Part shown: positions 8,504 through 17,429 of the stretch, piece by piece
Layout: each line of letters begins with the position of its first letter
Numbering within the stretch: position 1 is the stretch's first letter
From: an uncultured Ardenticatenia bacterium
GTDB taxonomy: Bacteria > Chloroflexota > Anaerolineae > 4572-78 > NAK82
Length of the DNA stretch: 64,000 bases
Assembly (NCBI GenBank): GCA_937127125.1
Contig: CAKZLO010000002.1
Coordinates: 1-64,000 of the forward strand
Direction of reading: 5' to 3'
The notes under the pieces: generated by a model
What the model was told of the DNA's origin: nothing
What the model saw: only the letters and a program-made list of their open reading frames with translations
Databases searched by the model: none
Made by a program: the position numbers and the translations under genes

Positions 8504-9373
8504 ATGTTGTTAGCTTTGTTCAAGACACTACGTCCCAAGCAGTGGACGAAAAATGGGTTTCTGTTTGTACCTTTAGTATTCGACGTCAAAATCTTTCAGG
8601 CGCAGCCCCTGCTCCGCTCTCTCGGCGGATTTGTTCTGCTGTGCTTGATCTCCGGTGCCGTTTACCTGATCAACGACCTGGTAGACATCGAGAAAGATCG
8701 ACATCACCCTACCAAGCGCAATCGGCCGCTGGCCTCTGGCCAGCTGTCCCGATCGGTGGCTGTAATAGCGGCCATTGCTATTCCAGCCGTGACATTGCCA
8801 CTGGCGTATCTACTCGATCCGCTCTTTGGATTCATTGCCCTTGGCTATTTTGCGCTCCACGTGGTGTATTCTTTTTGGCTCAAGAACGTGGTAATCGTGG
8901 ATGTGATGGCGGTGGCCGCCGGGTTTGTGTTGCGCGTGGCCGCCGGTGTCCCTTTAGTCTGGGCAGAGCGCTTCTCACCATGGCTCTACCTGTTCACAAC
9001 CCTGTTGGCACTGTTCCTGGCACTTGGTAAGCGTCGTCAGGAAATCGCCTTATTGAAAGAGAACGCTTCTCACAGCCGCTCCACTCTGGATCACTATAAC
9101 TTGGCGTTTCTGGACGAAATGATGGCCGTCGTGACAGCAGGCACGGTAATGACCTATGCCCTCTACACGTTCTCAGCACCCAACCTGCCCAAGGATCACA
9201 CCATGATGCTCACCATCCCTTTCGTCATCTACGGCATCTTCCGATATCTGTATGTGATCCACGTGCGTGGTGATGGCGGCGCGCCTGACGAAGTGGTGCT
9301 CACAGATCGCCCGCTCCAAATCTCTGTCTTGCTTTTTGGTCTTTCGGTGGTATTGATCCTATATCACGGATAG
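8504..9373 (+). CDS. UbiA-family prenyltransferase (decaprenyl-phosphate phosphoribosyltransferase-like)
   Basis: About 290 aa integral membrane protein with roughly eight or nine hydrophobic segments. The UbiA signature NDLVDIEKDRHHPTKRNRP gives the aspartate-rich Mg-diphosphate site. The second aspartate region is VVDVMAVAAGFVLRVAAG. The beginning ALFKTLRPKQWTKNGFLFVPL is typical of the DPPR-synthase branch (5-phosphoribosyl transfer from PRPP to a polyprenyl phosphate, first step to decaprenyl-phospho-arabinose/ribose), which fits cell-envelope synthesis. I prefer the ATG at 8504, since this N-terminus matches the family; a longer frame opens at 8459. It heads a plus-strand run whose next gene begins 10 bases after the stop. 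Confidence 0.82.
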   Translation: MLLALFKTLRPKQWTKNGFLFVPLVFDVKIFQAQPLLRSLGGFVLLCLISGAVYLINDLVDIEKDRHHPTKRNRPLASGQLSRSVAVIAAIAIPAVTLPLAYLLDPLFGFIALGYFALHVVYSFWLKNVVIVDVMAVAAGFVLRVAAGVPLVWAERFSPWLYLFTTLLALFLALGKRRQEIALLKENASHSRSTLDHYNLAFLDEMMAVVTAGTVMTYALYTFSAPNLPKDHTMMLTIPFVIYGIFRYLYVIHVRGDGGAPDEVVLTDRPLQISVLLFGLSVVLILYHG

Positions 9374-9382
9374 CACTACCTT

Positions 9383-9796
9383 ATGGCAAAAATTGTGCGG
9401 GCACCACTCTTCAGTGGTCTGATCTTCAACGAAGAAGGTGAGCCAGCCGAGGTGGCCTATGTCGGCGACGAACCCCATTACGTGATCTTGGACGCCGGCT
9501 TCCGACGCCATGTTCCGTCCGAATATGTCGATCGTCAGATTCTTAAATGGTTTCAGGATCAAATCGCTGCTCATCAAGAGCTGGTAACACAGGGGGTTCT
9601 TGCACTGTTGGGGCGTGATGACCTGTTCAGCAAAGCAATGGTGGATGCCTCAGTCAAGCACCTTGACGAACTATTGGAACATGGCCTGCCCGAAGAAGCA
9701 CGCACTTGGCTTGGCATGTTTGGATTCCGCGTCATCGTGGATGTCCATGGGGACGTGGTAGCAATCCACAGCCCAATGCAGGAGGCGGAAGAGTAG
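9383..9796 (+). CDS. Conserved hypothetical protein, 137 aa
   Basis: A soluble alpha/beta-looking protein without signal peptide or membrane segment. It begins MAKIVRAPLFSGLIFNEEG, continues with a YVGDEPHYVILDAGFRRHVPSEYVD core, an amphipathic helical middle, and ends FGFRVIVDVHGDVVAIHSP. There are no cysteines and no catalytic motif I recognise. From memory, similar short proteins recur in Chloroflexota, but this is unverified. It begins 10 bases after the UbiA gene with only a weak ribosome-binding site, suggesting translational coupling. Function unknown. Confidence 0.75.
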   Translation: MAKIVRAPLFSGLIFNEEGEPAEVAYVGDEPHYVILDAGFRRHVPSEYVDRQILKWFQDQIAAHQELVTQGVLALLGRDDLFSKAMVDASVKHLDELLEHGLPEEARTWLGMFGFRVIVDVHGDVVAIHSPMQEAEE

Positions 9797-9844
9797 GCCA
9801 GCGTTTTTATGTTATAACGATGCTGGGATCTCTCCCGTGGAAGA

Positions 9845-10936
9845 ATGGCATCTCAGTCCTCCCAATACGTCATTTTAACGGCCTTGCTTGTGTTTTGCGC
9901 ATGGATGCTGACCGCTTCCGTCGCGCAAAGTGATGCTCCTCTCGGCCCACCACATCGTGTCCTGACCCTCAACCCCAAGATCGGCATCCACACGCGCCTC
10001 ACGGATGAGGTGGAGGCGGCCAAGATTCGGCGCACCATGGAAATGGTGCGCGAAATGGGAGCACAATGGATTGTAGAATACTTTCCTTGGGCCTATATTG
10101 AGCCTCTGCCCGGCCTGTACGACTGGAAGCATGCCGACTTGGTGGTGAATCATGCAGTGCACCAAGGTCTAACTCTTGTCGCACGGCTGGGCATGGTGCC
10201 CCAGTGGGCACGGCCACCAGAGAGCACCTCCGCATTTCTGAGCGAGGAACACTACGCCGACTTCGCACGCTTTGTGGGCAACTTTGCAGGCCATTTTCGC
10301 GAACAAGTCAGATATATTATCATTTGGAATGAGCCCAATCTGGCGCTGGAGTGGGGCTTTCGCCCGGTCAGTCCCGCAGAGTATACCCATCTGCTGAGGA
10401 TCTCGTACCAGGAAGCTAAAGCGGCCAACCCTCAAGTCCAAGTATTAGCTGGCGCCCTCGCACCCACACTGGCCCCTTCGGGCAATGAGTGGGGTATGAA
10501 CGATTTAGATTACCTGCGTGGCATGCTCGACGCCGGCGCTGCTCAATACTTTGACATGCTCGCTGTCCATGCCTACGGCTGGTCCTATCCACCCGACATG
10601 TCCCCTGACCCTCAAGTGATCAACTTCCGCCGAGTCGAGCTGCTGCGTCGTGTACTCGCCGAGCATAGCGCCGCCGACAAGCCCATCATTATCACCGAAG
10701 GTGGATGGAACGATCATCCCCGTTGGATACACGCGGTGAAGCCTGCCCAACGCATTGAATACACCATCCGAGCATATCAGCTGGCAGAACAATGGGACTG
10801 GTGCAAAGCAGCTATTCTATGGGTCTTTCGCTACCCATGGCCGACCAAGAGCTATCTGGACTATTATACCTTTGTGACCCCCAATTTTGACCCCAAGCCG
10901 ATCTACTTGGAGGTTCGACGCTACGCTGTTCCCTGA
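9845..10936 (+). CDS. Secreted clan GH-A-like glycoside hydrolase
   Basis: 363 aa with a signal peptide in the first ~28 residues (QYVILTALLVFCAWMLTASVAQS). The mature part is a (beta/alpha)8-barrel of the GH5/GH39-like clan GH-A. The acid/base glutamate lies in IIWNEPNLALEWGF (E about 163) and the nucleophile glutamate in IIITEGGWNDHPRW (E about 285); both are in the expected places at the ends of strands 4 and 7. The substrate cannot be named; proteins of this type act on beta-linked polysaccharide or glycoside. It sits 48 bases after the 137-aa gene and overlaps the longest frame of the solute-binding protein, in line with a carbohydrate or envelope role. Confidence 0.8.
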   Translation: MASQSSQYVILTALLVFCAWMLTASVAQSDAPLGPPHRVLTLNPKIGIHTRLTDEVEAAKIRRTMEMVREMGAQWIVEYFPWAYIEPLPGLYDWKHADLVVNHAVHQGLTLVARLGMVPQWARPPESTSAFLSEEHYADFARFVGNFAGHFREQVRYIIIWNEPNLALEWGFRPVSPAEYTHLLRISYQEAKAANPQVQVLAGALAPTLAPSGNEWGMNDLDYLRGMLDAGAAQYFDMLAVHAYGWSYPPDMSPDPQVINFRRVELLRRVLAEHSAADKPIIITEGGWNDHPRWIHAVKPAQRIEYTIRAYQLAEQWDWCKAAILWVFRYPWPTKSYLDYYTFVTPNFDPKPIYLEVRRYAVP

Positions 10937-10949
10937 ACGACTCTCCCGC

Positions 10950-11783
10950 GTGAAGCTCTGGATAGGGCAACACCGACGACTAGCTTGCTTGCTGGTTGGG
11001 GCATGCATACTGGGAGCGGCTATCCTGGCATTAGTTCTCTCCTATGGACAGAACGATGGTTCGCTTGAGCGTGTGCGCGCGAGAGGGGTTCTACGCGTTG
11101 GAATGGACGCCAGCTTCCCTCCGTTTGCCTGGCTGGATGGAGAGAGTATGCCAATCGGTTATGAGGTGGAGCTAGCGCACGACATCGCGGCCCAACTAGG
11201 CGTCCGTGCCCAAATCGTCAACATCGCCTTTGACAGCCTCTACGACGCGTTACAGGCGGATCGGGTGGATGCGATTATATCAGGGCTGAGCTACGACGAG
11301 CGTCGCACAAAGGAGGTGATCTATTCACAACCTTACTTCGATGCAGGCCAACTGCTGGTCCTGAGTACCACTGCAAAGGACAACACAGATGAGAAAAGCG
11401 ATGTCTTCCGTCTACTGGAAAATCGACGTGTAGCGGTGGAGTGGGGCAGTACAGGAGATATGAAAGCGCGCCAGCTGCAGAGCCTTGTCGTAAGATGTTC
11501 AATTCTTAGCTACCTCAGCGCGGAAGAAGCACTGGCCGCCCTTGTCCACGGTGAATCAGACGTTGCCATTGCCGATGCGGTCTCAGTATATCGTTTCGCA
11601 GCTGCTCACCCTGGCACGATCCGCGTCGCACAACAGCTCACCGAAGAGCCCTATGTGATTGCCACTTCTGCCCGCTCACCTAGCCTTGCAAAAGCTATCG
11701 AGGCAGCATTGGACACGCTCAAGCGTACCGGCACGCTTGACCACCTACGCGACCGCTGGCTGACCGCTACGGACTTGCCATAG
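10950..11783 (+). CDS. Family 3 extracellular solute-binding protein (amino-acid type)
   Basis: About 277 aa. After a hydrophobic anchor (LACLLVGACILGAAILALVLSYG) the mature protein begins ERVRARGVLRVGMDASFPPFAW, the classical start of periplasmic amino-acid-binding proteins. The family continues with GYEVELAHDIAAQLG, ADRVDAIISGLSYDERRTKEV and a C-terminal helix ending LRDRWLT. It should deliver a polar solute to an ABC permease, but no permease or ATPase gene adjoins, so it is an orphan or a sensor domain. I prefer the GTG at 10950, 14 bases after the upstream stop; the frame is open from an ATG at 10887 that overlaps the glycosidase by 50 bases. Confidence 0.82.
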   Translation: MKLWIGQHRRLACLLVGACILGAAILALVLSYGQNDGSLERVRARGVLRVGMDASFPPFAWLDGESMPIGYEVELAHDIAAQLGVRAQIVNIAFDSLYDALQADRVDAIISGLSYDERRTKEVIYSQPYFDAGQLLVLSTTAKDNTDEKSDVFRLLENRRVAVEWGSTGDMKARQLQSLVVRCSILSYLSAEEALAALVHGESDVAIADAVSVYRFAAAHPGTIRVAQQLTEEPYVIATSARSPSLAKAIEAALDTLKRTGTLDHLRDRWLTATDLP

Positions 11784-11923
11784 CATCTCCTGCCCTCGAC
11801 CATCTTCCGATTCCCAATAGCCACAGTCCCCTCTCTGTGAAACTGATTAAATCCATTAGTCATTTGGGGTGAACTGGTGTAGACTCTAACATAGATCTTC
11901 GGCCAGAACACCAACCTAGAGTA

Positions 11924-12748
11924 ATGAACAGCAAAGCTGGGAACTTCAACCAAGGGAAAATGAATCGGCGCCCGTTCAGTGATCCCCGGCGACCATCTCA
12001 ATTAGAGGAGGACCGCCACTGGTGGTTTGCCAGCCGTACCCGCGCACTATTTACATTGATGGATGCCTTGTCCCTTAACGATAGTGGCCTTCAGCTGCTG
12101 GACATTGGCTGTGGCGCAGGAAACATGATCCACCACCTGAGCCGCTATGGAAAAGTGTGGGGTGTGGAAATAGATGCACGTCCTATCGCTGTGGCACGCC
12201 AACGTGGCTATGATGTCCATCTGGGCGATGCCAGCCGCGGCTTAGCCTACCCAAATGCCAGCTTTGACGTTGTAGCTGTTCTGGATGTACTTGAGCACAA
12301 CCAGGATGATCAAGGGATCTTGCGTGAGGCTTGTCGAGTATTGAGGCCATGTGGCTATCTCATTGTAACAACGCCCGCGTTTATGTGGTTGTGGAGTTAC
12401 AATGATGTGCTCAACGCGCATGTGCGTCGGTACAACATTCCGGAGCTGCGATCAAAGTTGGAGAGGGCAGGCTTTGAGATTCAACGCATTAGCTACAACA
12501 ATTTCTTCATCTTCCCTGTAGCAGCTGCGCTCATTTTCGTTAGGCGCGCTGGCGCTCGGCCACCACAATTGCGCTCTCACCACCTAAGTGCTGAAGCGTA
12601 TCAAGTCGAGATGGAACCGGTTCCCCCACTGGTGAACTTTGTACTAACGGCATTGGGATGGGTCGAGGCCCAGTTGCTGCGTTGGACTGATCTGCCTATA
12701 GGAACGGGAATTGTTGCCATTGCTCGCAAAATGGAGCAACATGAATAG
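11924..12748 (+). CDS. Class I SAM-dependent methyltransferase
   Basis: 274 aa, with the Rossmann methyltransferase motif I LLDIGCGAGNMIHHLSRYG (about 58-76), acidic loop VWGVEIDARPIAVARQRG, and motif IV DVVAVLDVLEHNQDDQG. The segment HVRRYNIPELRSKLERAGFEI is typical of the methyltransferase-11 family found in polysaccharide and lipid clusters. The substrate is unknown. A second start at MNRRPFSD (11960), preceded by AAGGGAAA, is equally possible. A 140-base gap separates it from the solute-binding gene, so it may have its own promoter. Confidence 0.85.
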   Translation: MNSKAGNFNQGKMNRRPFSDPRRPSQLEEDRHWWFASRTRALFTLMDALSLNDSGLQLLDIGCGAGNMIHHLSRYGKVWGVEIDARPIAVARQRGYDVHLGDASRGLAYPNASFDVVAVLDVLEHNQDDQGILREACRVLRPCGYLIVTTPAFMWLWSYNDVLNAHVRRYNIPELRSKLERAGFEIQRISYNNFFIFPVAAALIFVRRAGARPPQLRSHHLSAEAYQVEMEPVPPLVNFVLTALGWVEAQLLRWTDLPIGTGIVAIARKMEQHE

Positions 12749-12814
12749 TGGCTTTTGGGTGAAACTGTCATTAGGTAAGCGTAATTGGCAGGAACCTTAT
12801 CAGGAGGTGAGACG

Positions 12815-13057
12815 ATGGGTGCAAAAGCAACGCAGTCGGCGCAGGTGGAGGAGAAAGAGTTCAATTTGGAAGAATGGCTGCGGGAAGGGATTCAGGGGTT
12901 GCGCAGCTCCCTGAAGTGTAGGCCACCCGCGCTGCCCGAGGAGTTCAAAATGCACACGCGCGCTGCACGCAAGGAGATGCTATTGGCCGTGCGTAGCCTG
13001 CTGGACAGCGCCATCCGTGAACTAGAAGAGACCCCCGAGCCTGCTAAAAAGGGTTGA
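12815..13057 (+). CDS. Small helical hypothetical protein, 80 aa
   Basis: The ATG at 12815 has a nearly ideal Shine-Dalgarno, AGGAGGTGA with a five-base spacer; this decides the start over the in-frame ATG at 12785. The protein MGAKATQSAQ... is highly charged and predicted helical (FNLEEWLREGIQGLRSSLKCR, then RAARKEMLLAVRSLLDSAI) with a lysine-rich tail. There is no membrane segment and one cysteine. No family is recognised; the arrangement resembles small structural or DNA/protein-binding proteins. It is the last plus-strand gene before a hairpin and faces the deacetylase gene. Confidence 0.72.
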   Translation: MGAKATQSAQVEEKEFNLEEWLREGIQGLRSSLKCRPPALPEEFKMHTRAARKEMLLAVRSLLDSAIRELEETPEPAKKG

Positions 13058-13063
13058 GCATTG

Positions 13064-13102
13064 CCCCCTTCCTGCACGATGAGCATCTGGGCAGGAAGGG
13101 GG
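13064..13102. terminator. Hairpin between convergent genes
   Basis: A perfect 12-bp inverted repeat, CCCCCTTCCTGC (13064-13075) and GCAGGAAGGGGG (13091-13102), with a 15-base loop. It lies 7 bases after the small-protein stop and before the converging deacetylase stop at 13132. There is no long T-run, so it is a likely bidirectional transcription stop or mRNA-end stabiliser rather than a textbook terminator. Confidence 0.65.
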
Positions 13103-13131
13103 AATTCTCCGCCCGAAAATTCTCTGACGTC

Positions 13132-14448
13132 TCAGTAATTGAGCAAGGTTGCCAGATCCTCGACACTCGTTGTATTGCGCACACGCAGGCGTTCCAACTC
13201 GAGCAGCTTCTCCGTGCTCTGACGACGCCCCTGGATAGTGGTTACTGCCGCCCAAAAGTTGGCCGATTCCAACACATTGATGGTGTGTCGATCATAGCTG
13301 CCGGATGGGTAGCAAAAGAAACGGGTGATCTCCCCAGTGCGCGCTTCGATCGCCTCCTTGGCGCCCACGATTTCATACACCAAGAAATCAGTCGGCTTTC
13401 CTTTCAGGTCGAAATGCCGGTAGCCGTGCGGTTGCATCGACATCCCCGCCCGGTGCATCTCTTGGACCATCTCCCACGTTAGGTAGTTGGGATCACCATC
13501 ATCAATAGGGCGCGTCACCAAGAAGAAAGTGCCCACGTAGCCATATTTCCTGAGGAGAGGGAAAGCATGAGTGTAGTGATCACGATAGCCATCGTCGAAG
13601 GTGAGCACAACGGATTTCTCAGGTAATGGCCAGCCAGCTGTCAAGTGGAAAACCAGCTCACGTAGGGTAATGCTCTGGTAACCCTGACTGCGCAGCCATG
13701 CGAGATGCGCCTCGAAATTCTCGGGTGTCACAGACAAATCGCGTCGATACTGATCGGCATCAGGAGGTGGCACAGAGATGTAATGGTACATCAGAATGGG
13801 GAGATCAACGGAACGTCTCACCCCATCTGGCGTCGGCACCGGTAACACATTGACCGTCAGGCGCGCTATTACCTCACCATCTTCGGTACGCGCAGACAGG
13901 GTAAAAGTTGTAGTATTAGTGAGAGTGAACACAGCGCCGCCCGGCGCAACCACACCTTCTTCTTTCCCCTCGTAGAGCAAATAGGCCTCACGCGCGTCGT
14001 GCAAATCCCAGCTGAGTGCTACTCTGTCGCCCGGATAGATCTCCCACCGATCCACAGTGAAGTAGTCGATGGTGGCGAGACGGGGTCGCCGGGTAGGCGT
14101 GGACGTAGGGGTGGGAGAGGGATATCTGGTCAGAGTGGCAGTTGGTGTTGGAGACTGGTGTGTCAAAACCGGTGTGACTGTCGGATAAACCGTATCCAAG
14201 ACGCGCAACGGAGTTCCCACTGCGACAGTGAAAGTGGGTGGCGATGAAGTGGATATGAAAACAGGCACTGTTGCGCTTATAGCTAAAGTCTCTGTTGCCG
14301 TCCTTAGCACTGAGACACGAGGATCAGAAGTTCGTTCGTCAACAGGGGAGTTATACACCCACCCTGTTTGAAGCGCCACCGCGATCGCGACAAAAGTCAT
14401 CCCCGCGATCAGGTAGAGATGTCGCCTTTGTATAGGGTTCCCAATCAT
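13132..14448 (-). CDS. Membrane-anchored polysaccharide deacetylase (CE4/NodB)
   Basis: 438 aa. An N-terminal transmembrane anchor (LYLIAGMTFVAIAVALQTGW) is followed by a Thr/Ser/Pro-rich extracellular linker (TRYPSPTPTSTPTRRP, ~120-140). A small beta-sandwich domain (~145-225) comes next, then a NodB domain from ILMYHYISVPPP to the end. Metal-dependent deacetylase motifs are present: VLTFDDGYRDHY supplies the catalytic and metal aspartates and QPHGYRHFDL the two histidines. It probably removes N- or O-acetyl groups from cell-envelope or extracellular polysaccharide. It follows the phosphatase gene by 40 bases in the same direction, suggesting a shared transcript with GH57 and the phosphatase. 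Confidence 0.86.
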   Translation of the reverse strand: MIGNPIQRRHLYLIAGMTFVAIAVALQTGWVYNSPVDERTSDPRVSVLRTATETLAISATVPVFISTSSPPTFTVAVGTPLRVLDTVYPTVTPVLTHQSPTPTATLTRYPSPTPTSTPTRRPRLATIDYFTVDRWEIYPGDRVALSWDLHDAREAYLLYEGKEEGVVAPGGAVFTLTNTTTFTLSARTEDGEVIARLTVNVLPVPTPDGVRRSVDLPILMYHYISVPPPDADQYRRDLSVTPENFEAHLAWLRSQGYQSITLRELVFHLTAGWPLPEKSVVLTFDDGYRDHYTHAFPLLRKYGYVGTFFLVTRPIDDGDPNYLTWEMVQEMHRAGMSMQPHGYRHFDLKGKPTDFLVYEIVGAKEAIEARTGEITRFFCYPSGSYDRHTINVLESANFWAAVTTIQGRRQSTEKLLELERLRVRNTTSVEDLATLLNY

Positions 14449-14488
14449 CCAATTCCACCTTCAAGATCATAACCGTCATATTATCCTT

Positions 14489-15106
14489 CTATAGAGATCT
14501 ACTATGCCCCACTGTTTCTTTACAACAGGTACTGCAACTTGTAAGCTCATAGTGGTGATCTTCGGCAAAGCGGCGCAGTGCACTCAGCTGGACGGGGGTA
14601 GGTTTGATGAATGGGCGCGCGCGCCGAATTGTCTCGATTGCCTGTTCGGGGCTCATCCCAGTGCTGATCAGGTAGGCGGCCGCAAGCGTGGGGGCCCTGC
14701 CCACCCCGCTTGCACAATGAACGTATACTGCGCCACCTTGCGAAATAACACGAGAGATGAATTCCACACCGATATGCAGGTGTTCCGATGTGGGAGCGTG
14801 ATCGTCTTTGGTAGGCAGCCACAGATAGATATGCGGCGGCACACCGTGAACGCGGTCGTCATGCTCCTCACGCAGGTTGACATCAGCTGTAATCCCTCGG
14901 GCGACCAGCCAGCGCCAACCGTGCGCGCGCATCTGACCACCCACCCACAAGTGAGGCGTGATACGAGAATAACGTTCCACCTCACGTCCCACTATCCACA
15001 TAAACAGGCGCGTCCATAGCCATGTCCAGGTGACATACCAGCCATAGTGGCGCACCCGATAGACGCCGATGGACACCGCCTTGACCAGGAGCCGCAGCAC
15101 AGGCAT
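14489..15106 (-). CDS. Dual-specificity protein phosphatase
   Basis: 205 aa. The P-loop HCASGVGRAPTLAAAYL matches HCx5R of the cysteine-dependent phosphatases (nucleophile Cys about residue 130). The general acid is probably the aspartate in PTKDDHAP. Upstream text HLWVGGQMRAHGWRWLVARGI is the usual DSP start. The N-terminal ~45 residues are Trp/Arg-rich and hydrophobic (YGWYVTWTWLWTRLFMWIVG), so it could associate with the membrane. It could act on proteins, phosphoinositides or phosphosugars. Its ATG directly abuts the GH57 stop codon (TAG ATG), indicating coupled translation and a possible role in sugar-phosphate or glycogen-type metabolism. Confidence 0.83.
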   Translation of the reverse strand: MPVLRLLVKAVSIGVYRVRHYGWYVTWTWLWTRLFMWIVGREVERYSRITPHLWVGGQMRAHGWRWLVARGITADVNLREEHDDRVHGVPPHIYLWLPTKDDHAPTSEHLHIGVEFISRVISQGGAVYVHCASGVGRAPTLAAAYLISTGMSPEQAIETIRRARPFIKPTPVQLSALRRFAEDHHYELTSCSTCCKETVGHSRSL

Positions 15107-17332
15107 CTACACCATCTCATCCAACGTGAAATAGTGGAGTGATTGCAATGGGAGCGATTCCAGGATTTGACCCTCCTGCAACAGTGCAGCTGCTACACCG
15201 ATGCGATGACCAAAGGACACACCCAGCGCACTGCATGGCACACGCACTTCCCAAACTCGCTCCGCCGCTGCGCTTTCGACCGTCGCTTCCACTTCCAACC
15301 AGCTACCGCGTGGGCTGGCCATTTTCAGTACTGCTCCAAAGCCATGTCGCAAATCCACCCGCCAGTTCGCGCCGAACGGGGTCTCAGAGGATGTCTCATC
15401 CGCCGGCAGAACAAAAAGGGTCTCCCCGCTTGAGGGAGATTCTATGCGCAGAAAAAGGCTGACTTCGTAGGGACCCAATGCCGCCCACGACTCAAGTCTG
15501 AAATACACGAAGGTCGGATTGTAGCCAAAATAAAGTCGTCGCAACAGGCCTTTCTCACCTCGCTGCATTGTACCTGTTGAGGTGGCTGCCTCCAAAAAAC
15601 CTGCGCCTGACCATTCCAGGCTAGCCTCAGCCCCAGCCTCCAAATGAGGTGAAATGTAAGCGCTTATGGCGCGATAGTCGCGTGGCTCGGCAACAGACCG
15701 GATCGGTTGTAATAACCATGGTGGCACTGGACGTCCAATGATCCTATAGACACCTGCTAGGTGTTCACGAAATGCCCGATCGAACAATGGCTCTTCAACA
15801 CTCACGTTATGACTGTAATACCACCAAAACCAGTCGCTGCCTTCAGCAATGTAGATTTGTCGCCAGGCAGCTTCCAAAACATCCAAGCCTGCCCCAGGGA
15901 TAGCATTCTGCCAAGCCACCAATTCATCGCGCACCTGCGCTAGTACTTCCCAAGCACGATTCTGGTCAGCCTCACCTATCCATGTCTCCAAATTGCCCCT
16001 GATCCACGAACCGGTGGCCAGCTCGACGAGCGTTTCGCGAGGCGCAAATTCATCCAAGTATTCGGATACGGTAACCGTGCGCAGGTCTTCAGCGATACTT
16101 AATTCTTGATAAAGATGATGTAGGAAGGGATCCCCCTGTTCCGGATAGCTCTCCCAGCAATTCTCTCCGTCCAAGATAATTGCCACCAGATAAGGGTGTT
16201 CGGTATCACCAAGGCGCTCGCGGATGGTGCGCAGGCGTCGGACCAGATCTTCGGCCGCATCTTTCCCCGGCATGCCCTGATAGACAAACCCAATGCGGTC
16301 CGAAAGGACATGATCACGAAAGATCACCGTCAGCGATGAAGAGTTGGAACTCGACCCATCCACTCGTACCATATATGGTTGATAGAGAAGCCGTGGATTA
16401 AGGACGTGACCATACCCATCACGTTCGATCGGCCTACCCAGTGAACGCGCCAGAATAGCCTCATCCGTGGCAAACCAGCGGATACCATACCGCTGGAGCA
16501 AAGGAAGCATCTCGGGACACATAGCACCTTCAGGAGGCCACAACCCGCGCGGCAACTGACCGAAGGCAGCTTGATGTGCTTCTACTGCCAGTCTGAGCTG
16601 CTCAAGCGCGTCCTCAACGTGGCGAAATGAACAATTTGGAAGTCTGAGTTCTGGGCTGGAACGCCGAGCCGTTTCTAGATCGATCAGTAGAGGCAAGATC
16701 GGGTGGTAGTAAGGCGAGGTGGTGAGCTCGATCTGGCCCCGAGCCTGGAGCTCGGCGTATAAAGGGAGAACACGTGCCACAAGTTCGCGTTGCTTATCTA
16801 GAATTAGCTCAATATCGGCACGCGTGAAATTCTCACCTTTCTCGATCAAATCTCGCAACGATGGATCGGTACGCAACGCGATGGGATCCATCCACACTAA
16901 ATTGAACCATGCCACCAGATCAAAGTAGTACGCATCGCTGAGCAGACGGTGCCCCCCACGTACCTGATGTCGTAGTTCGAGCAGTTGTTGATAACGTCGA
17001 TGCGGTCGAATGACGCGTTCCCAATTGGCACTGAAAAAGAAAGAGAGCAGATACGCTTTCTCTTCATCACCCCAATGATCTTGCCGACTGAGTGCCAGCG
17101 CGCGATCCACTGCACTTCCCCGAACATATTCTTGCAGTTGTTCCACCAAACAAGGCACAAAGTTGAAGGTGGCCTTGACAGCTGGATACTGGCTGAGCAC
17201 CTCTGCCATGTGTACATACTCTTTGGCCCCGTGCAGACGCGCCCATGGCAATATGTACTCACCAGCGGTATTGTCCTTGTAGTACGGTTGATGCATATGC
17301 CAGACGAACGCTACATAAAGGGGATAGGGCAC
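15107..17332 (-). CDS. Glycoside hydrolase family 57 protein
   Basis: 741 aa. The N-terminus YVAFVWHMHQPYYKD contains the HxHQPYY signature of GH57 (alpha-amylase, 4-alpha-glucanotransferase, amylopullulanase). Region 3 appears as RGLWPPEGAMCPEML with a candidate nucleophile glutamate, followed by RWFATDEAIL. The segment AIILDGENCWESYPEQGDPFL is the acid/base aspartate region. The last ~200 residues form a C-terminal beta-rich domain. There is no signal peptide, so it is cytosolic, probably acting on alpha-glucans. The start is a GTG (17332) with GGAGG upstream. It is 97 bases downstream of cooC and directly coupled to the phosphatase. Confidence 0.87.
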   Translation of the reverse strand: MPYPLYVAFVWHMHQPYYKDNTAGEYILPWARLHGAKEYVHMAEVLSQYPAVKATFNFVPCLVEQLQEYVRGSAVDRALALSRQDHWGDEEKAYLLSFFFSANWERVIRPHRRYQQLLELRHQVRGGHRLLSDAYYFDLVAWFNLVWMDPIALRTDPSLRDLIEKGENFTRADIELILDKQRELVARVLPLYAELQARGQIELTTSPYYHPILPLLIDLETARRSSPELRLPNCSFRHVEDALEQLRLAVEAHQAAFGQLPRGLWPPEGAMCPEMLPLLQRYGIRWFATDEAILARSLGRPIERDGYGHVLNPRLLYQPYMVRVDGSSSNSSSLTVIFRDHVLSDRIGFVYQGMPGKDAAEDLVRRLRTIRERLGDTEHPYLVAIILDGENCWESYPEQGDPFLHHLYQELSIAEDLRTVTVSEYLDEFAPRETLVELATGSWIRGNLETWIGEADQNRAWEVLAQVRDELVAWQNAIPGAGLDVLEAAWRQIYIAEGSDWFWWYYSHNVSVEEPLFDRAFREHLAGVYRIIGRPVPPWLLQPIRSVAEPRDYRAISAYISPHLEAGAEASLEWSGAGFLEAATSTGTMQRGEKGLLRRLYFGYNPTFVYFRLESWAALGPYEVSLFLRIESPSSGETLFVLPADETSSETPFGANWRVDLRHGFGAVLKMASPRGSWLEVEATVESAAAERVWEVRVPCSALGVSFGHRIGVAAALLQEGQILESLPLQSLHYFTLDEMV

Positions 17333-17359
17333 GATCAGTCAACCTCCAGAAAGAGAGTA

Positions 17360-17400
17360 AGAGCGCAGAAAAGTCCGTTTTCCGTCGTTCCCTGCGCTCT
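17360..17400 (-). terminator. Possible terminator after cooC
   Basis: Inverted repeat AGAGCGCAG (17360-17368) and CTGCGCTCT (17392-17400), with a 23-base loop, lies just downstream of the cooC stop. Read on the minus strand it is followed by a pyrimidine-rich stretch (TTACTCTCTTTC) and then the GH57 ribosome-binding site. It may separate the Wood-Ljungdahl operon from the GH57 group. Confidence 0.45.
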
Positions 17401-17429
17401 CGCACGCGTAAAATCAGGTCAGATAAAAT

